The translations under genes were made by a program, and so were the position numbers. From Mycobacterium sp. 852014-50255_SCH5639931 (GTDB taxonomy: Bacteria; Actinomycetota; Actinomycetes; Mycobacteriales; Mycobacteriaceae): 64,000 bases of DNA. Shown here one piece after another: positions 45,525 through 54,893 of this stretch (within the stretch, counting starts at the first letter, position 1; every line of letters starts with the position of its first letter). Location of the stretch: assembly GCF_001665605.1 (NCBI RefSeq), contig NZ_LZSV01000019.1:57594-121593 (forward strand). The letters are read 5' to 3'. Below the pieces are notes generated by a model. That model was given only the letters and a program-made list of their open reading frames with translations. It made no database searches and had not been told where the DNA came from.

Positions 45525-46376
45525 TTACTTGTTCTGGAAGTTGGGCTTGCGCTTCTCGGCGAACGCCCGGGGGCCTTCCTTGGCATCGTCGGACAGGAAC
45601 ACCTTGATGCCGATCTGAGTGTCGATCTTGAAGGCCTCGTTCTCGTGCATGCCCTCGGTCTCGCGGATCGCCCGCAGGATCGCCTGCACGGCCAGCGGGC
45701 CGTTGTTCTCGATGATCTCGGCGATCTCGAGGGCCTTGGTCAGCGCCTGCCCGTCGGGCACCACATGCCCGATCAGGCCCATCTCCTTGGCTTCGGCGGC
45801 GGTGATGTGCCGCCCGGTCAGCAGCAGGTCGCACGCCACCGTGTAGGGAATCTGGCGCACCAGCCGCACGGCCGATCCGCCCATCGGGTAGAGGCTCCAC
45901 TTGGCCTCCGAGATGCCGAACTTGGCGCTCTCGCCCGCGATGCGGATGTCGGTGCCCTGCAGGATCTCGGTGCCGCCGGCGATCGCGGGTCCCTCGACGG
46001 CCGCGATCAGTGGCTTGGTCAGCCGGCGGCCCTTGAGGAGAGCATCGATTCGCGACGGGTCGTAGCTGCCGTCCTTGAAAGACTCACCCGGCGGCTTCTT
46101 GGTTGCCGCCTTGAGGTCCATGCCAGCGCAGAAGTAGCCACCGGCCCCGGTCAGGATGCAGCAGCGAATGTCCGGATCGTTGTCGACGCGGTCCCAGGCC
46201 TGCACCATGATTTCCATCATTTCGGTGCTCAGGGCGTTGCGGGCGTGTGGCCGGTTCAACGTGACGATCAGGGTGTGGCCACGCTGTTCCACCAGCGCAT
46301 CTGCTCCAGAGGGGCCGGACTGCTCGTTTGCTGGGGCCGGTGCCACGGCTACCGCCTTTCCGTCGACGAGGGGCAT
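45525..46376 (-). CDS. echA19: Steroid enoyl-CoA hydratase EchA19
   Basis: A 283-residue crotonase-fold protein: [14 protein letters not shown] oxyanion segment and [19 protein letters not shown]. The catalytic-Glu region lies in [15 protein letters not shown]. EchA19 hydrates the C5 side-chain enoyl-CoA of cholesterol. ATG 46376 lies 15 nt after the KstR box; starts further downstream (near residue 21) would give the 263-residue length of Rv3516 and cannot be excluded. Divergent from fadD19. Confidence 0.9.
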   Translation of the reverse strand: MPLVDGKAVAVAPAPANEQSGPSGADALVEQRGHTLIVTLNRPHARNALSTEMMEIMVQAWDRVDNDPDIRCCILTGAGGYFCAGMDLKAATKKPPGESFKDGSYDPSRIDALLKGRRLTKPLIAAVEGPAIAGGTEILQGTDIRIAGESAKFGISEAKWSLYPMGGSAVRLVRQIPYTVACDLLLTGRHITAAEAKEMGLIGHVVPDGQALTKALEIAEIIENNGPLAVQAILRAIRETEGMHENEAFKIDTQIGIKVFLSDDAKEGPRAFAEKRKPNFQNK

Positions 46377-46391
46377 GAGCTTGTCAAGAAA

Positions 46392-46405
46392 TGTAACACG
46401 TTCTA
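46392..46405. promoter_or_regulatory. KstR operator between echA19 and fadD19
   Basis: TGTAACACGTTCTA fits the consensus. Its last TA starts TAATTT (46404-46409), a -10 for fadD19. On the opposite strand TACATT provides a candidate -10 for echA19. Confidence 0.9.
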
Positions 46406-46410
46406 ATTTG

Positions 46411-48051
46411 GTGGCCGTGGCCCTGAATATTGCCGATCTCGCAGAGCACGCCATCGACGCTGTGCCGGACCGTGTCGCCCTGATCTGCGGCGACGAGAAG
46501 CTGACCTACGCCCAACTTGAGGAGAAGGCCAACCGCCTGGCCCACTACCTGATCGACCAGGGGGTGAAAAAGGACGACAAGGTCGGGCTGTACTGCCGTA
46601 ACCGCATCGAGATCGTCATCGCGATGCTCGGCATCGTGAAGGCCGGCGCCATCCTGGTGAACGTCAACTACCGCTACGTCGAGGGCGAGCTTCGCTACCT
46701 GTTCGACAACTCCGACATGGTCGCCCTGGTCCACGAGCGCCAGTACTCCGACCGGGTGGCCAACGTGCTGCCGGACACCCCGAACGTCAAGACGATCCTC
46801 GTCATCGAGGACGGCTCCGACAACGACTACCAGCGCTACGGCGGTGTCGAGTTCTACTCGGCGATCGCTCAAGGCTCCCCCGAGCGCGACTTCGGCGAGC
46901 GCAGCGCCGACGACATCTACCTGCTCTACACCGGCGGCACGACCGGCTTCCCGAAGGGCGTGATGTGGCGCCACGAGGACATCTACCGGGTGCTGTTCGG
47001 CGGAACCGATTTCGCGACAGGCAAATTCGTCGAGGACGAGCACGACCTGGCCAAGGCCGCGGCCGCCAATCCGCCGATGGTGCGCTACCCGATTCCGCCG
47101 ATGATCCACGGCGCCACCCAGTCGGCCACCTGGATGTCGATCTTCTCGGGCCAAACCACCGTGCTCGCACCGGAATTCAACGCCGAGGAGGTGTGGCGCA
47201 CGATCCACGAGCACAAGGTGAACCTGCTGTTCTTCACCGGCGACGCGATGGCGCGCCCGCTGCTCGACGCGCTCGACACCGACCACGACTACGACCTTTC
47301 GTCGCTGTTCCTGCTCGCCAGCACCGCGGCGCTGTTCTCGCCGAGCATCAAGGAAAGGCTGCTCGAGCTGCTGCCCAACCGGGTCATCACCGACTCGATC
47401 GGCTCCTCGGAGACCGGATTCGGCGGTACGAGCATCGTCGCGAAGGACGCGCCGCACGCCGGCGGCCCGCGCGTGACGATCGACCACCGCACCGTCGTCC
47501 TCGACGAGGAGGGCAACGAGGTCAAGCCCGGCTCGGGTGTGCGCGGCTTCATCGCCAAGAAGGGCAACATCCCGGTCGGCTACTACAAGGACGAGAAGAA
47601 GACCGCCGAAACGTTCAAGACCATCAACGGGGTCCGCTACGCGATCCCCGGAGACTGGGCCCTCGTCGAGGAGGACGGCTCCGTGACGATGCTGGGCCGC
47701 GGCTCGGTGTCGATCAACAGCGGCGGCGAGAAGATCTACCCCGAGGAGGTCGAGGCGGCGCTCAAGGGCCACCCCGACGTGTTCGACGCGCTGGTGGTCG
47801 GTGTTCCCGATCCCCGCTACGGCCAACACGTGGCCGCCGTCGTGCAGCCCCGCCCGGGTGCCCGGCCGTCGCTGGTGGAGCTGGACCGCTTCGTGCGCTC
47901 CGAGATCGCCGGATACAAAGTGCCCCGCAGCCTTTGGCTGGTCGACGAGGTGAAGCGGTCACCGGCCGGTAAGCCCGACTACCGCTGGGCCAAGGAGCAG
48001 ACGGAGGCGCGCCCGGCCGACGACGTGCACGCCGCCCACGCGACCGCTTGA
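46411..48051 (+). CDS. fadD19: Steroid-CoA ligase FadD19
   Basis: A 546-residue ANL ligase: P-loop [19 protein letters not shown], motif [20 protein letters not shown], and catalytic Lys in [12 protein letters not shown]. FadD19 activates C27/C26 (and branched) sterol side-chain acids with CoA. GTG 46411 matches the usual N terminus (VAVALN), but the next GTG at 46417 is 7 nt after the TAATTT hexamer and may be the leaderless start. The stop overlaps the FN3K-like gene as TTGA. Confidence 0.93.
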   Translation: MAVALNIADLAEHAIDAVPDRVALICGDEKLTYAQLEEKANRLAHYLIDQGVKKDDKVGLYCRNRIEIVIAMLGIVKAGAILVNVNYRYVEGELRYLFDNSDMVALVHERQYSDRVANVLPDTPNVKTILVIEDGSDNDYQRYGGVEFYSAIAQGSPERDFGERSADDIYLLYTGGTTGFPKGVMWRHEDIYRVLFGGTDFATGKFVEDEHDLAKAAAANPPMVRYPIPPMIHGATQSATWMSIFSGQTTVLAPEFNAEEVWRTIHEHKVNLLFFTGDAMARPLLDALDTDHDYDLSSLFLLASTAALFSPSIKERLLELLPNRVITDSIGSSETGFGGTSIVAKDAPHAGGPRVTIDHRTVVLDEEGNEVKPGSGVRGFIAKKGNIPVGYYKDEKKTAETFKTINGVRYAIPGDWALVEEDGSVTMLGRGSVSINSGGEKIYPEEVEAALKGHPDVFDALVVGVPDPRYGQHVAAVVQPRPGARPSLVELDRFVRSEIAGYKVPRSLWLVDEVKRSPAGKPDYRWAKEQTEARPADDVHAAHATA

Positions 48052-48815
48052 GCGACTTCGTCAAGCAACACCCGGCCGCGCCCAGTAATTACTTTGCGTG
48101 GGAGGCCGCCGGATTGCGGTGGCTGGCCGGCATCGACGGGGGTGTGCCCTGCGCGCGCGTTGTCTCCGTCGACGCGACGAGCCTGACCCTGCGGCGGCTC
48201 GAGTCGGTGACACCGACTCCCGAGGCGGCGCTCGCGTTCGGCGGCCGGCTCGCGGTGACGCACGACGCCGGTGCCCCCGACTTCGGCGCCGGGCCCGACG
48301 GGTGGGACGGACCCGGGTTCTTCGGGCCGCTGTCCCAGCCGCTGCCGATGTCGCTGCGGCGGCACCGCCGCTGGGGCGACTTCTACGCCGAGGAGCGGCT
48401 GCTCCCGATGGTGGAGCTGGCCGCGGCGCGGCTCGATGCGTCCACCCGAAGCGCCATCGATTCCGTCGTAGCGCGTTGTCGCTCGGGTGATTTCGACGAC
48501 GACGACCTGCCCGCCCGGCTGCACGGCGATCTGTGGGGCGGCAACGTGATGTGGACGCCCGACGGGGTGGTGCTGATCGACCCGGCCGCGCACGCCGGTC
48601 ACCGCGAGAGCGACCTGGCGATGCTCGCGCTGTTCGGTTGCCCGCACTACGATGCCATCGTCGCGGGCTACGAGCGGGTGCGGCCGCTGCGCGCCGGCTG
48701 GCGCAACCGCATCGGGCTGCACCAGCTCTTTCCCCTGCTGGCGCACGTCGTGCTGTTCGGCGGCGGGCACGCCCAACGGACGCACGCCTGCGCCCGCGCC
48801 GCGCTGACCCTCTGA
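48048..48815 (+). CDS. Fructosamine kinase-like / aminoglycoside phosphotransferase-fold protein
   Basis: A 255-residue protein kinase-like fold. The catalytic loop LHGDLWGGNVMW (HxD...N) and the metal motif VLIDPAAHAGHRESDLAML are typical of fructosamine-3-kinase-related proteins, which phosphorylate glycated amines for removal. The Gly-rich ATP loop is short (N-terminal EAAGLRWLAG). The start is a TTG at 48048 overlapping the fadD19 stop (TTGA), hence translationally coupled to fadD19 under KstR. I know of no counterpart at this place in M. tuberculosis. Confidence 0.82.
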   Translation: MSDFVKQHPAAPSNYFAWEAAGLRWLAGIDGGVPCARVVSVDATSLTLRRLESVTPTPEAALAFGGRLAVTHDAGAPDFGAGPDGWDGPGFFGPLSQPLPMSLRRHRRWGDFYAEERLLPMVELAAARLDASTRSAIDSVVARCRSGDFDDDDLPARLHGDLWGGNVMWTPDGVVLIDPAAHAGHRESDLAMLALFGCPHYDAIVAGYERVRPLRAGWRNRIGLHQLFPLLAHVVLFGGGHAQRTHACARAALTL

Positions 48816-48838
48816 CGCCGCGTCTACTCTTGATCGCG

Positions 48839-49663
48839 ATGACGGTCGATGTGTGGATGCAGCACCCCACTGCGCGGTTCCTGCGCAGCGACATGCTGGC
48901 ATCCTTGCGGCGCTGGACCGGTGACTCCATACCGGACGCCGACGTCCCGATCGAGGCGAGCATCGCGACCATGGACGCGGCCGACGTCCGCTTCGGCCTG
49001 CTCAGCGCGTGGCGCGGCCCCGGCGGCCAGGATTTGATTTCCAACGACGAGGTCGCCGAGTGGATTCGCCTGCATCCGAACCGGTTTGGCGGACTGGCCA
49101 CCGTCGACCTCGATCGCCCGATGGAAGCGGTCCGTGAGCTGAGGCGCCGCGTTCGAGAGGGATTCCTGGGCCTGCGGGTGGTGCCGTGGCTGTGGAACGC
49201 GCCACCCACCGACCGCCGCTACTATCCGCTGTTCGCCGAATGCGTGGAGCTGGGGGTGCCGTTCTGCACCCAGGTGGGCCATACCGGTCCGCTGCGGCCA
49301 TCGGAGACCGGCCGCCCGATCCCCTACATCGACCAGGTCGCGCTCGACTTTCCCGAGCTGGTGATCGTGTGTGGCCACGTCGGGTATCCGTGGACCGAGG
49401 AGATGGTCGCCGTCGCCCGCAAGCATCCGAACGTCTACATCGACACGTCGGCCTACACGATCAAGCGACTTCCGGATGAGCTGGTCCGGTTCATGAAAAC
49501 CGGTACCGGACAACGCAAGGTCTTGTTCGGCACCAACTATCCGATGATGACCCACGCGCACGCCTTGGCGGGACTGGCGGACCTCGGTCTGGCCGACGAG
49601 GGCCGCCGAGACTTCTTGCACGGCAACGCCGAGCGCGTTTTCAAACTGGAGGCGATCACGTGA
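48839..49663 (+). CDS. Amidohydrolase-2 family protein (Rv3510c-like)
   Basis: A 274-residue TIM-barrel hydrolase or decarboxylase. Metal-ligand candidates are His in FCTQVGHTGPL and VCGHVGYPW, and a C-terminal Asn (GTNYPMMTHAHAL) in place of the usual Asp; the N-terminal metal motif is degenerate (VDVWMQHPT). ATG 48839, 23 bp after the FN3K-like gene, and the stop overlaps the ThDP gene as GTGA. The family includes decarboxylases of the ACMSD type; the substrate is unknown. Confidence 0.8.
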   Translation: MTVDVWMQHPTARFLRSDMLASLRRWTGDSIPDADVPIEASIATMDAADVRFGLLSAWRGPGGQDLISNDEVAEWIRLHPNRFGGLATVDLDRPMEAVRELRRRVREGFLGLRVVPWLWNAPPTDRRYYPLFAECVELGVPFCTQVGHTGPLRPSETGRPIPYIDQVALDFPELVIVCGHVGYPWTEEMVAVARKHPNVYIDTSAYTIKRLPDELVRFMKTGTGQRKVLFGTNYPMMTHAHALAGLADLGLADEGRRDFLHGNAERVFKLEAIT

Positions 49664-51210
49664 ACGGTGCCCAGGCCCTGATCAACACCCTGGTCGACGG
49701 TGGCGTCGACGTGTGTTTCGCCAACCCGGGCACCTCGGAGATGCATTTCGTGGCCGCGCTGGACACCGTCCCGCGCATGCGCGGTGTGCTGGCGCTGTTC
49801 GAGGGCGTCGCGACCGGCGCGGCCGACGGCTACGCCCGCATCGCAGGCCGGCCGGCCGCGGTGCTGCTGCACCTGGGTCCCGGCCTGGGCAACGGCCTGG
49901 CGAACCTGCACAACGCCCGGCGCGCTCAGGTGCCGATGGTGGTGGTCGTCGGCGACCACGCGACGTATCACAAAAAGTACGACGCCCCACTGGAATCCGA
50001 CATCGACGCGCTCGCGGGCACGGTCTCGGGGTGGGTGCGTCGCACCGAACACACCGCGGACGTCGCGTCCGACGCCGCCGAGGCGATCGCCGCCAGCCGC
50101 GCAGGCTCGCAGATTTCGACGCTGATCCTGCCCGCCGACGTGTCCTGGTCGGACGGGGCGCAAGCCGGCGCCACCGTGCCCGCGGAACCCGCGGGGGCCG
50201 AGCCGCGGTTGGCGTTCGAAGTGATCGAGGTGCTGCGCTCCGGGGAACCCACGGTGCTCATGATCGGCGGTGACGCCACTCGCGGTCCGGGTCTTGCCGC
50301 CGCCGTTCGGATCGCTCAGGCGACCGGCGCCCGCGTGCTGTGCGAGACGTTCCCGACTCGGCTGGAGCGCGGTGCGGGCGTCCCCGCCGTCGAACGGCTG
50401 GCCTATTTCGCCGAGGCCGCGACCGCGCAACTCGACGGTGCCAAGCATCTGGTGCTGGCCGGCGCCAAGTCGCCGGTGTCGTTCTTCGCCTACCCGAACA
50501 TGCCCAGCGACCTCGTCCCGGCCGGCTGCGAGGTGCATCTGCTCGCCGGGCACAGCGGCGCCGCCGAAGCGCTCGCCGCGGTGGCCGACGAGGTCGCGCC
50601 CGGAACGGCTGCCCCGGTGGCGGCCGCGGCGCGGCCGCAGTTACCGATGGGTGCCCTGACGTCCGCGTCAGCGGCCGACGTGATCGGCGCGCTGCTGCCG
50701 GAACGGGCGATCGTCGTCGACGAGTCGAACACCTCGGGTGTGCTGCTCGCCCAGACCACGGCGGGGGCGCCGGCCCATGACTGGCTGACGCTGACCGGCG
50801 GGGCGATCGGGTACGGCATCCCGGCCGCCGTGGGTGCCGCGGTGGCGGCGCCCGATCGTCCGGTGCTCTGCCTGGAATCGGACGGGTCGGCGATGTACAC
50901 GATCTCCGGATTGTGGACTCAGGCACGGGAAAACCTGAACGTGACCACCGTGATCTACGACAACAGCGCCTACGACATCCTGCGGATCGAGTTGGCTCGG
51001 GTGGGCGCCGGATCGGCTCCAGGGCCCAAGGCGCTGGACCTGCTGGACTTGTCGCGCCCCACAATGGATTTCGTCAAGATCAGCGAGGGGATGGGAGTGC
51101 CTGCCCGCCGCGTCACCACCGCGGAGGAACTCGCCGACGCGCTGCGTCAAGCATTGAGCGAACCCGGGCCACACCTGATCGACGCCGTGGTGCCGTCAAT
51201 AACGGGCTAA
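49660..51210 (+). CDS. ilvX: ThDP-dependent acetolactate synthase-like enzyme (IlvX)
   Basis: A 516-residue ThDP enzyme: the N-terminal PYR domain with the conserved Glu in FANPGTSEMHF, a central domain, and a C-terminal PP domain with the ThDP motif ESDGSAMYTISGLWTQ...YDN (ESDGS in place of GDGS). It resembles Rv3509c (IlvX) and benzoylformate decarboxylase-type enzymes more than biosynthetic IlvB. GTG 49660 overlaps the amidohydrolase gene. Its end overlaps the convergent beta-lactamase-like gene by 15 bp. Confidence 0.82.
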   Translation: MNGAQALINTLVDGGVDVCFANPGTSEMHFVAALDTVPRMRGVLALFEGVATGAADGYARIAGRPAAVLLHLGPGLGNGLANLHNARRAQVPMVVVVGDHATYHKKYDAPLESDIDALAGTVSGWVRRTEHTADVASDAAEAIAASRAGSQISTLILPADVSWSDGAQAGATVPAEPAGAEPRLAFEVIEVLRSGEPTVLMIGGDATRGPGLAAAVRIAQATGARVLCETFPTRLERGAGVPAVERLAYFAEAATAQLDGAKHLVLAGAKSPVSFFAYPNMPSDLVPAGCEVHLLAGHSGAAEALAAVADEVAPGTAAPVAAAARPQLPMGALTSASAADVIGALLPERAIVVDESNTSGVLLAQTTAGAPAHDWLTLTGGAIGYGIPAAVGAAVAAPDRPVLCLESDGSAMYTISGLWTQARENLNVTTVIYDNSAYDILRIELARVGAGSAPGPKALDLLDLSRPTMDFVKISEGMGVPARRVTTAEELADALRQALSEPGPHLIDAVVPSITG

Positions 51211-51918
51211 CCCGGGAAGCCGGCTGAGGACCCACTCGGACATTGTGTTCAGGACCTCGACGCCAGTCTCCAACACCCCGTCGTGAACCTTGGCCGCCAG
51301 CGCCACGCCCCACTGCCCCGATGGTGTGGGCACGATGCCGAACTGCCGCACCAGGTAGTCGCCGTGCATGCCGGGCCCCCAACCGCCCTTGGCCGCAAGA
51401 CCTTTGGCCGCCAGCCCCCAGCGATGGCCGCTGGTGAGTCCCTGCATCAGGTCGATGACGTCGGCCGAATCGGGGATCGAAGGCAGCTCGGCCGCGAACC
51501 GCGCTTGCCGCTGCAGGGTCCACTGCGTCTGGCCGAATGCCGTATACCCACGCCGAAGCCGACGAGATTCGACCACGGTGGCCGTGTCACCGCCCTCGGC
51601 GATCACAGCCTGCACTCGCCGTGCCGCTTCCTCCGGATCGCCCAAGCGGGACCACAATTGCTCCGATGCGCGATTGTCGGATTCCGTGATCGCCTTAACG
51701 GCCAGGTCCTTGGCGTGCAACCAATCGCACCGCAGCGCGGCGATCGCCAACGGCACCTTGATGGTCGACCATGCGACACCGGACCACCACCGACCCAACG
51801 AGTAGGTGCGATCCGGTCGGGCGATCGCAATGCCGACGTCCGCCGGTACCGTGGCGCAAAGCTGTTCAAAGCTCGCTTCGAGCGCTGTCTCCAGAGGCCG
51901 GCTGATCGGACCAACCAT
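51196..51918 (-). CDS. Class A beta-lactamase-like serine hydrolase without signal peptide
   Basis: A 240-residue protein. The SxxK motif is STIKVPLA (Ser51-Lys54), the SDN triad appears as ESDNRASEQLW (Ser80-Asn82), and the third motif reads AKGGWGPG (Lys177-Gly) in place of KTG. No N-terminal signal sequence is visible, which is unusual for a beta-lactamase or PBP-type protein. It may be a cytosolic esterase or a decayed lactamase. A GATAAT hexamer on the minus strand (51960-51955), 37 bp upstream, is a candidate promoter. It overlaps ilvX tail to tail. Confidence 0.7.
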   Translation of the reverse strand: MVGPISRPLETALEASFEQLCATVPADVGIAIARPDRTYSLGRWWSGVAWSTIKVPLAIAALRCDWLHAKDLAVKAITESDNRASEQLWSRLGDPEEAARRVQAVIAEGGDTATVVESRRLRRGYTAFGQTQWTLQRQARFAAELPSIPDSADVIDLMQGLTSGHRWGLAAKGLAAKGGWGPGMHGDYLVRQFGIVPTPSGQWGVALAAKVHDGVLETGVEVLNTMSEWVLSRLPGLARY

Positions 51919-52005
51919 CGCGGCTCCTTCGACGACATGTCTGTGCAGTGTCGCATTATCGTCGACCGTCTTAACGCCCAGTGCGACAACGGTGACGGCG
52001 CGTCG

Positions 52006-52230
52006 CTAACTCGCCGGCAGCGGCGGCAGCGGCGGTGACTCCTCCTGCGGCGGAGGCTGCCATGGATCGGGCTCCGGTGCCTGCGGCGCCCACACCAGCG
52101 GCGGCGGGGGAGGCAGCGGAGGTGGCGGTGGCACAGGATCCGCCACGGCGAGACCGGCGCCCAACCCGAGAGCGACCGCGCCGAGGGACGCAAGAAGAGC
52201 CGATCCGGCCATCACCTTACGGAGTTTCAT
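52006..52230 (-). CDS. Small exported proline-rich protein
   Basis: A 74-residue protein: an N-terminal signal peptide (KLRKVMAGSALLASLGAVAL, cleavage near VADP) followed by a 42-residue tail that is about half proline with runs of five prolines and acidic residues. ATG 52230 is inside the end of fadD17 (14-bp overlap), so it is coupled to that operon. Similar Pro-rich exported peptides are common in mycobacteria; the function is unknown. Confidence 0.65.
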   Translation of the reverse strand: MKLRKVMAGSALLASLGAVALGLGAGLAVADPVPPPPPLPPPPPLVWAPQAPEPDPWQPPPQEESPPLPPLPAS

Positions 52231-53764
52231 CACCTGCGGACGTTCCCCTCCCCCTTTTCGGCTGGATTCGCGCCACCAGATCGTCGCAGTCGACACCCTG
52301 GGCCGCCAACTGGCGCTTGAGCACCTTGAAGGTCACCGTGCGCGGAAGTTCGGCACTGACCCGGACGTAGGACGGCCACTGCTTGGGCCCCAGGTCGGGC
52401 TGCTCGGCCAGGAAGGCGCGAAACTTCTCGGCATCGAACTCGGCCCCGGATGCCAGCACCAAAGCGGCCATCACCTGGTCACCGACCACCGGATCCGGCA
52501 CCGCGTAGACGGCCACCTCCGTCACGTCCGGGTGGCGAAGCAGCACCCGTTCGATCGGGGCGGCGCCGAGGTTTTCACCGTCGACGCGCATCCAATCGCC
52601 CAGCCGTCCCGCAAAGTACGCGTAGCCGGCGTCGTCGCGGTAGGCGAGGTCGCCGGTGTGGTAGACCCCGCCCGCCATCCGCTCGGCCTCGGCGGCCTCG
52701 TCGTTGTAGTAACCCTCGAACCGGCCCGCTCCGGCGGTGTTCACCAGCTCGCCGACCACGCCCGCCGGGCAGGGCGCACCGGTGTCGGGGTCGACGATGT
52801 CGACGCCCTCGGGCAGCGGGCCCAAGGCACCATCCGGGGTGTCCGGGGTGCGCGCGATCGCCACCCCGCCTTCGGTGGAACCGAACCCGTCCTGGACCAC
52901 GCAGCCGAATCGACGCGCGAAGCGTTCGACATCGCGGGGCACGCCCTCGTTGCCGTACACCGCCCGCAGCGGATTGTCCGCGTCGTCGGGCTGCTCGGGC
53001 GTTGCCAGCACGTACGACAGGGGCTTGCCGACGTAGTTGGCGTAGGTGGCGCCGAAGCGGCGGACATCGACCAGGAAGTTGGACGCGGAGAACTTACGCC
53101 GCAACGCCAGTGAGCCCTGGCAGGCCACCGCCACCGCCCAGCCGACCAGCACCGCGTTGGAATGGAACAGCGGCATCGACACGTAGCAGACGTCGTCGTG
53201 GCCGAGGTCGAATCGCTGTGTCATCGTCACGCCAGCGATCGCGACCTTGCCGTGGCTGCACTTGACCGCCTTCGGCTCGCCGCTGGTACCCGAGGTGAAG
53301 ATCAGCATGAAAAGGTCCGCGGCCGTCGCCGATTGGAAGTGCGGCTCGGCATCGCGATGTGTGGCCACTTCGTCGGCCCACTCGGCGGAGTCGACGTTGA
53401 CGTAGTCGATGCCGGCAAGCGACTCGGCCGAATTCGAGTCGGCCAGCACCACCTGACAGTCGGCATGGGCGATGTCGCGCGCCAGCGCGTCGCCGCGGCG
53501 CACCGGGTTGAGGCCCACCGGCACGATCCCGGACATGCCGGCCGCCGTCAGCATCGCCGAGAAGAACGGGGTGTTCTCCAGCAGCACGCCGACGTGCGGC
53601 GGCCGCGAAGGGTCGAGGCGGTCACGCAGGGCCGCCGCGATCGCGGCGCCGTGGCGCAGGTGATCGCGCCAGCTGACGTACGAGTCTTCGAAATAGACGC
53701 CGCGGTCCTCGATCTCGGCCAGCGGTACCAGCAGCCTGGTGACCGTGGGGTCGGGAGGAAGCAC
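52217..53764 (-). CDS. fadD17: Acyl-CoA ligase FadD17
   Basis: A 515-residue ANL ligase: P-loop IFTSGTSGEPKAVKCSHGK, GDLAYRDDAGYAYFAGRLGDW hinge, and a C-terminal VTFKVLKRQL where the catalytic lysine is expected. FadD17 activates C24/C22 sterol side-chain acids. GTG 53764 lies 4 bp after the fadE27 stop and opens on the family N terminus; the long upstream frame runs antisense through fadE27. Part of the fadE26-fadE27-fadD17 operon. Confidence 0.9.
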   Translation of the reverse strand: MLPPDPTVTRLLVPLAEIEDRGVYFEDSYVSWRDHLRHGAAIAAALRDRLDPSRPPHVGVLLENTPFFSAMLTAAGMSGIVPVGLNPVRRGDALARDIAHADCQVVLADSNSAESLAGIDYVNVDSAEWADEVATHRDAEPHFQSATAADLFMLIFTSGTSGEPKAVKCSHGKVAIAGVTMTQRFDLGHDDVCYVSMPLFHSNAVLVGWAVAVACQGSLALRRKFSASNFLVDVRRFGATYANYVGKPLSYVLATPEQPDDADNPLRAVYGNEGVPRDVERFARRFGCVVQDGFGSTEGGVAIARTPDTPDGALGPLPEGVDIVDPDTGAPCPAGVVGELVNTAGAGRFEGYYNDEAAEAERMAGGVYHTGDLAYRDDAGYAYFAGRLGDWMRVDGENLGAAPIERVLLRHPDVTEVAVYAVPDPVVGDQVMAALVLASGAEFDAEKFRAFLAEQPDLGPKQWPSYVRVSAELPRTVTFKVLKRQLAAQGVDCDDLVARIQPKRGRGTSAGDETP

Positions 53765-53768
53765 GAAA

Positions 53769-54866
53769 CTAGGCAGGGGTTTCCGCCAGCTCGCGGCCGA
53801 TCCGGCGCAGCTGGCCGGTAGCCCCGCCCAACGCGAACTCGGCCTCCTTGGCGGCCAAGAAGTAGCGGTGTACCGGGTGGTCGGTATCGACGCCGACGCC
53901 GCCGTGCACGTGCACGATGGTGTGCGCCACGCGGTGCCCGGCGTCGGCGGCCCAGAACGCGGCGCTGGCCACGTCGATGTCGGCGGGAACGTCCTCGGAG
54001 ACCTTCCACGCCGCCTGAGTGAGCGTGAGCCGCAAGCCTTTGACGTCGATGTAGCCGTCGGCCAGCCGTTGTGACACCGCCTGGAAACTACCGATCGGAC
54101 GATCGAATTGCTCCCGCTCACGGGCGTATTCGGCGGTGAGCTGCAGTCCGCGTTCCAGCACTCCGAGTTGGAAGGCGCTGCGGCCCAGGGCCGCAAGTGT
54201 GTCGAGCCAGACGACGACCTCCGCGCCGCCGACCATCCTGGCACCGTCCACCTCGGTCCCGTCCAGCGCCAGGTGCCCGACGCTGCCCAGGCCGGTGGTC
54301 TCCAACGCGGTCACCGAAACGCCGGGATCGCCGACGGCAACCACGAAAACGGCCGTGCCGGAGTCGGTCTCGGCCGGGACGAGGAAGGCGTCGGCCGCCG
54401 GCCCGAAGCCGACCTGGGTGCGGGTACCGGTGAGGCGATAGCCGTCGCCGGCGCGGGTGGCCTGCACCGGACCCTCACCCATCTCGCCCAGCAGCGCGAC
54501 GGCGAGAATCTTCTCGCCGCTGACCGCCGGGGCGCCCCAATCCTGTTGCAGCTCCTCGGTTCCGAAGCGGGCCAATGCACCGGCGCCGAGCATCACCGAC
54601 TCCAGGTAAGGCACGGCCGCCAACTGGTGACCCAACGCCACCAGGATGGCGACCTGCTCGAGCACCCCGAATCCATCGCCGCCCACCGAGGTGGCCGAAG
54701 CGCTGGTGAGGATTCCGGCGTCGACGAGCTTGCCCCACAGCTCACGGTCGAACCGTTGGTCTAGCTTGTCGAGCTCACGCTGGTGCTCCGGTGTGCATAC
54801 CGAGTTCACGATCGTGTCGACCAAGCCGCCGAGATCGTTCGCCGCTTCGGTTGTCGAAAAATCCAT
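53769..54866 (-). CDS. fadE27: Acyl-CoA dehydrogenase FadE27 (ChsE5)
   Basis: A 365-residue short-type ACAD subunit: EQFDRPIGSFQAVSQRLAD and VHGGVGVDTDHPVHRYFLA. It forms the ChsE4-ChsE5 heterotetramer with FadE26 and oxidises C24 and C22 CoA esters of the cholesterol side chain. ATG 54866, 27 bp after the fadE26 stop. Confidence 0.92.
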   Translation of the reverse strand: MDFSTTEAANDLGGLVDTIVNSVCTPEHQRELDKLDQRFDRELWGKLVDAGILTSASATSVGGDGFGVLEQVAILVALGHQLAAVPYLESVMLGAGALARFGTEELQQDWGAPAVSGEKILAVALLGEMGEGPVQATRAGDGYRLTGTRTQVGFGPAADAFLVPAETDSGTAVFVVAVGDPGVSVTALETTGLGSVGHLALDGTEVDGARMVGGAEVVVWLDTLAALGRSAFQLGVLERGLQLTAEYAREREQFDRPIGSFQAVSQRLADGYIDVKGLRLTLTQAAWKVSEDVPADIDVASAAFWAADAGHRVAHTIVHVHGGVGVDTDHPVHRYFLAAKEAEFALGGATGQLRRIGRELAETPA

Positions 54867-54893
54867 CGATGTTCGTCCTTAGGAAGAGGGGGC

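Noticed and set aside
45080..45586. 168-codon minus-strand frame as a functional protein
   Set aside because: It joins repeat sequence, the pseudogene N terminus and the antisense of cyp142; the true remnant changes frame inside it.
46384..47829. 481-codon antisense frame opposite fadD19
   Set aside because: Low-complexity Val/Asp/Arg/Gly-rich translation, a third-position GC shadow of fadD19.
52217..54244. 675-codon minus-strand frame as an ACAD-ligase fusion
   Set aside because: The part upstream of 53764 is out of frame with fadE27; the fadE27 stop at 53769 and a GTG at 53764 show two separate genes.
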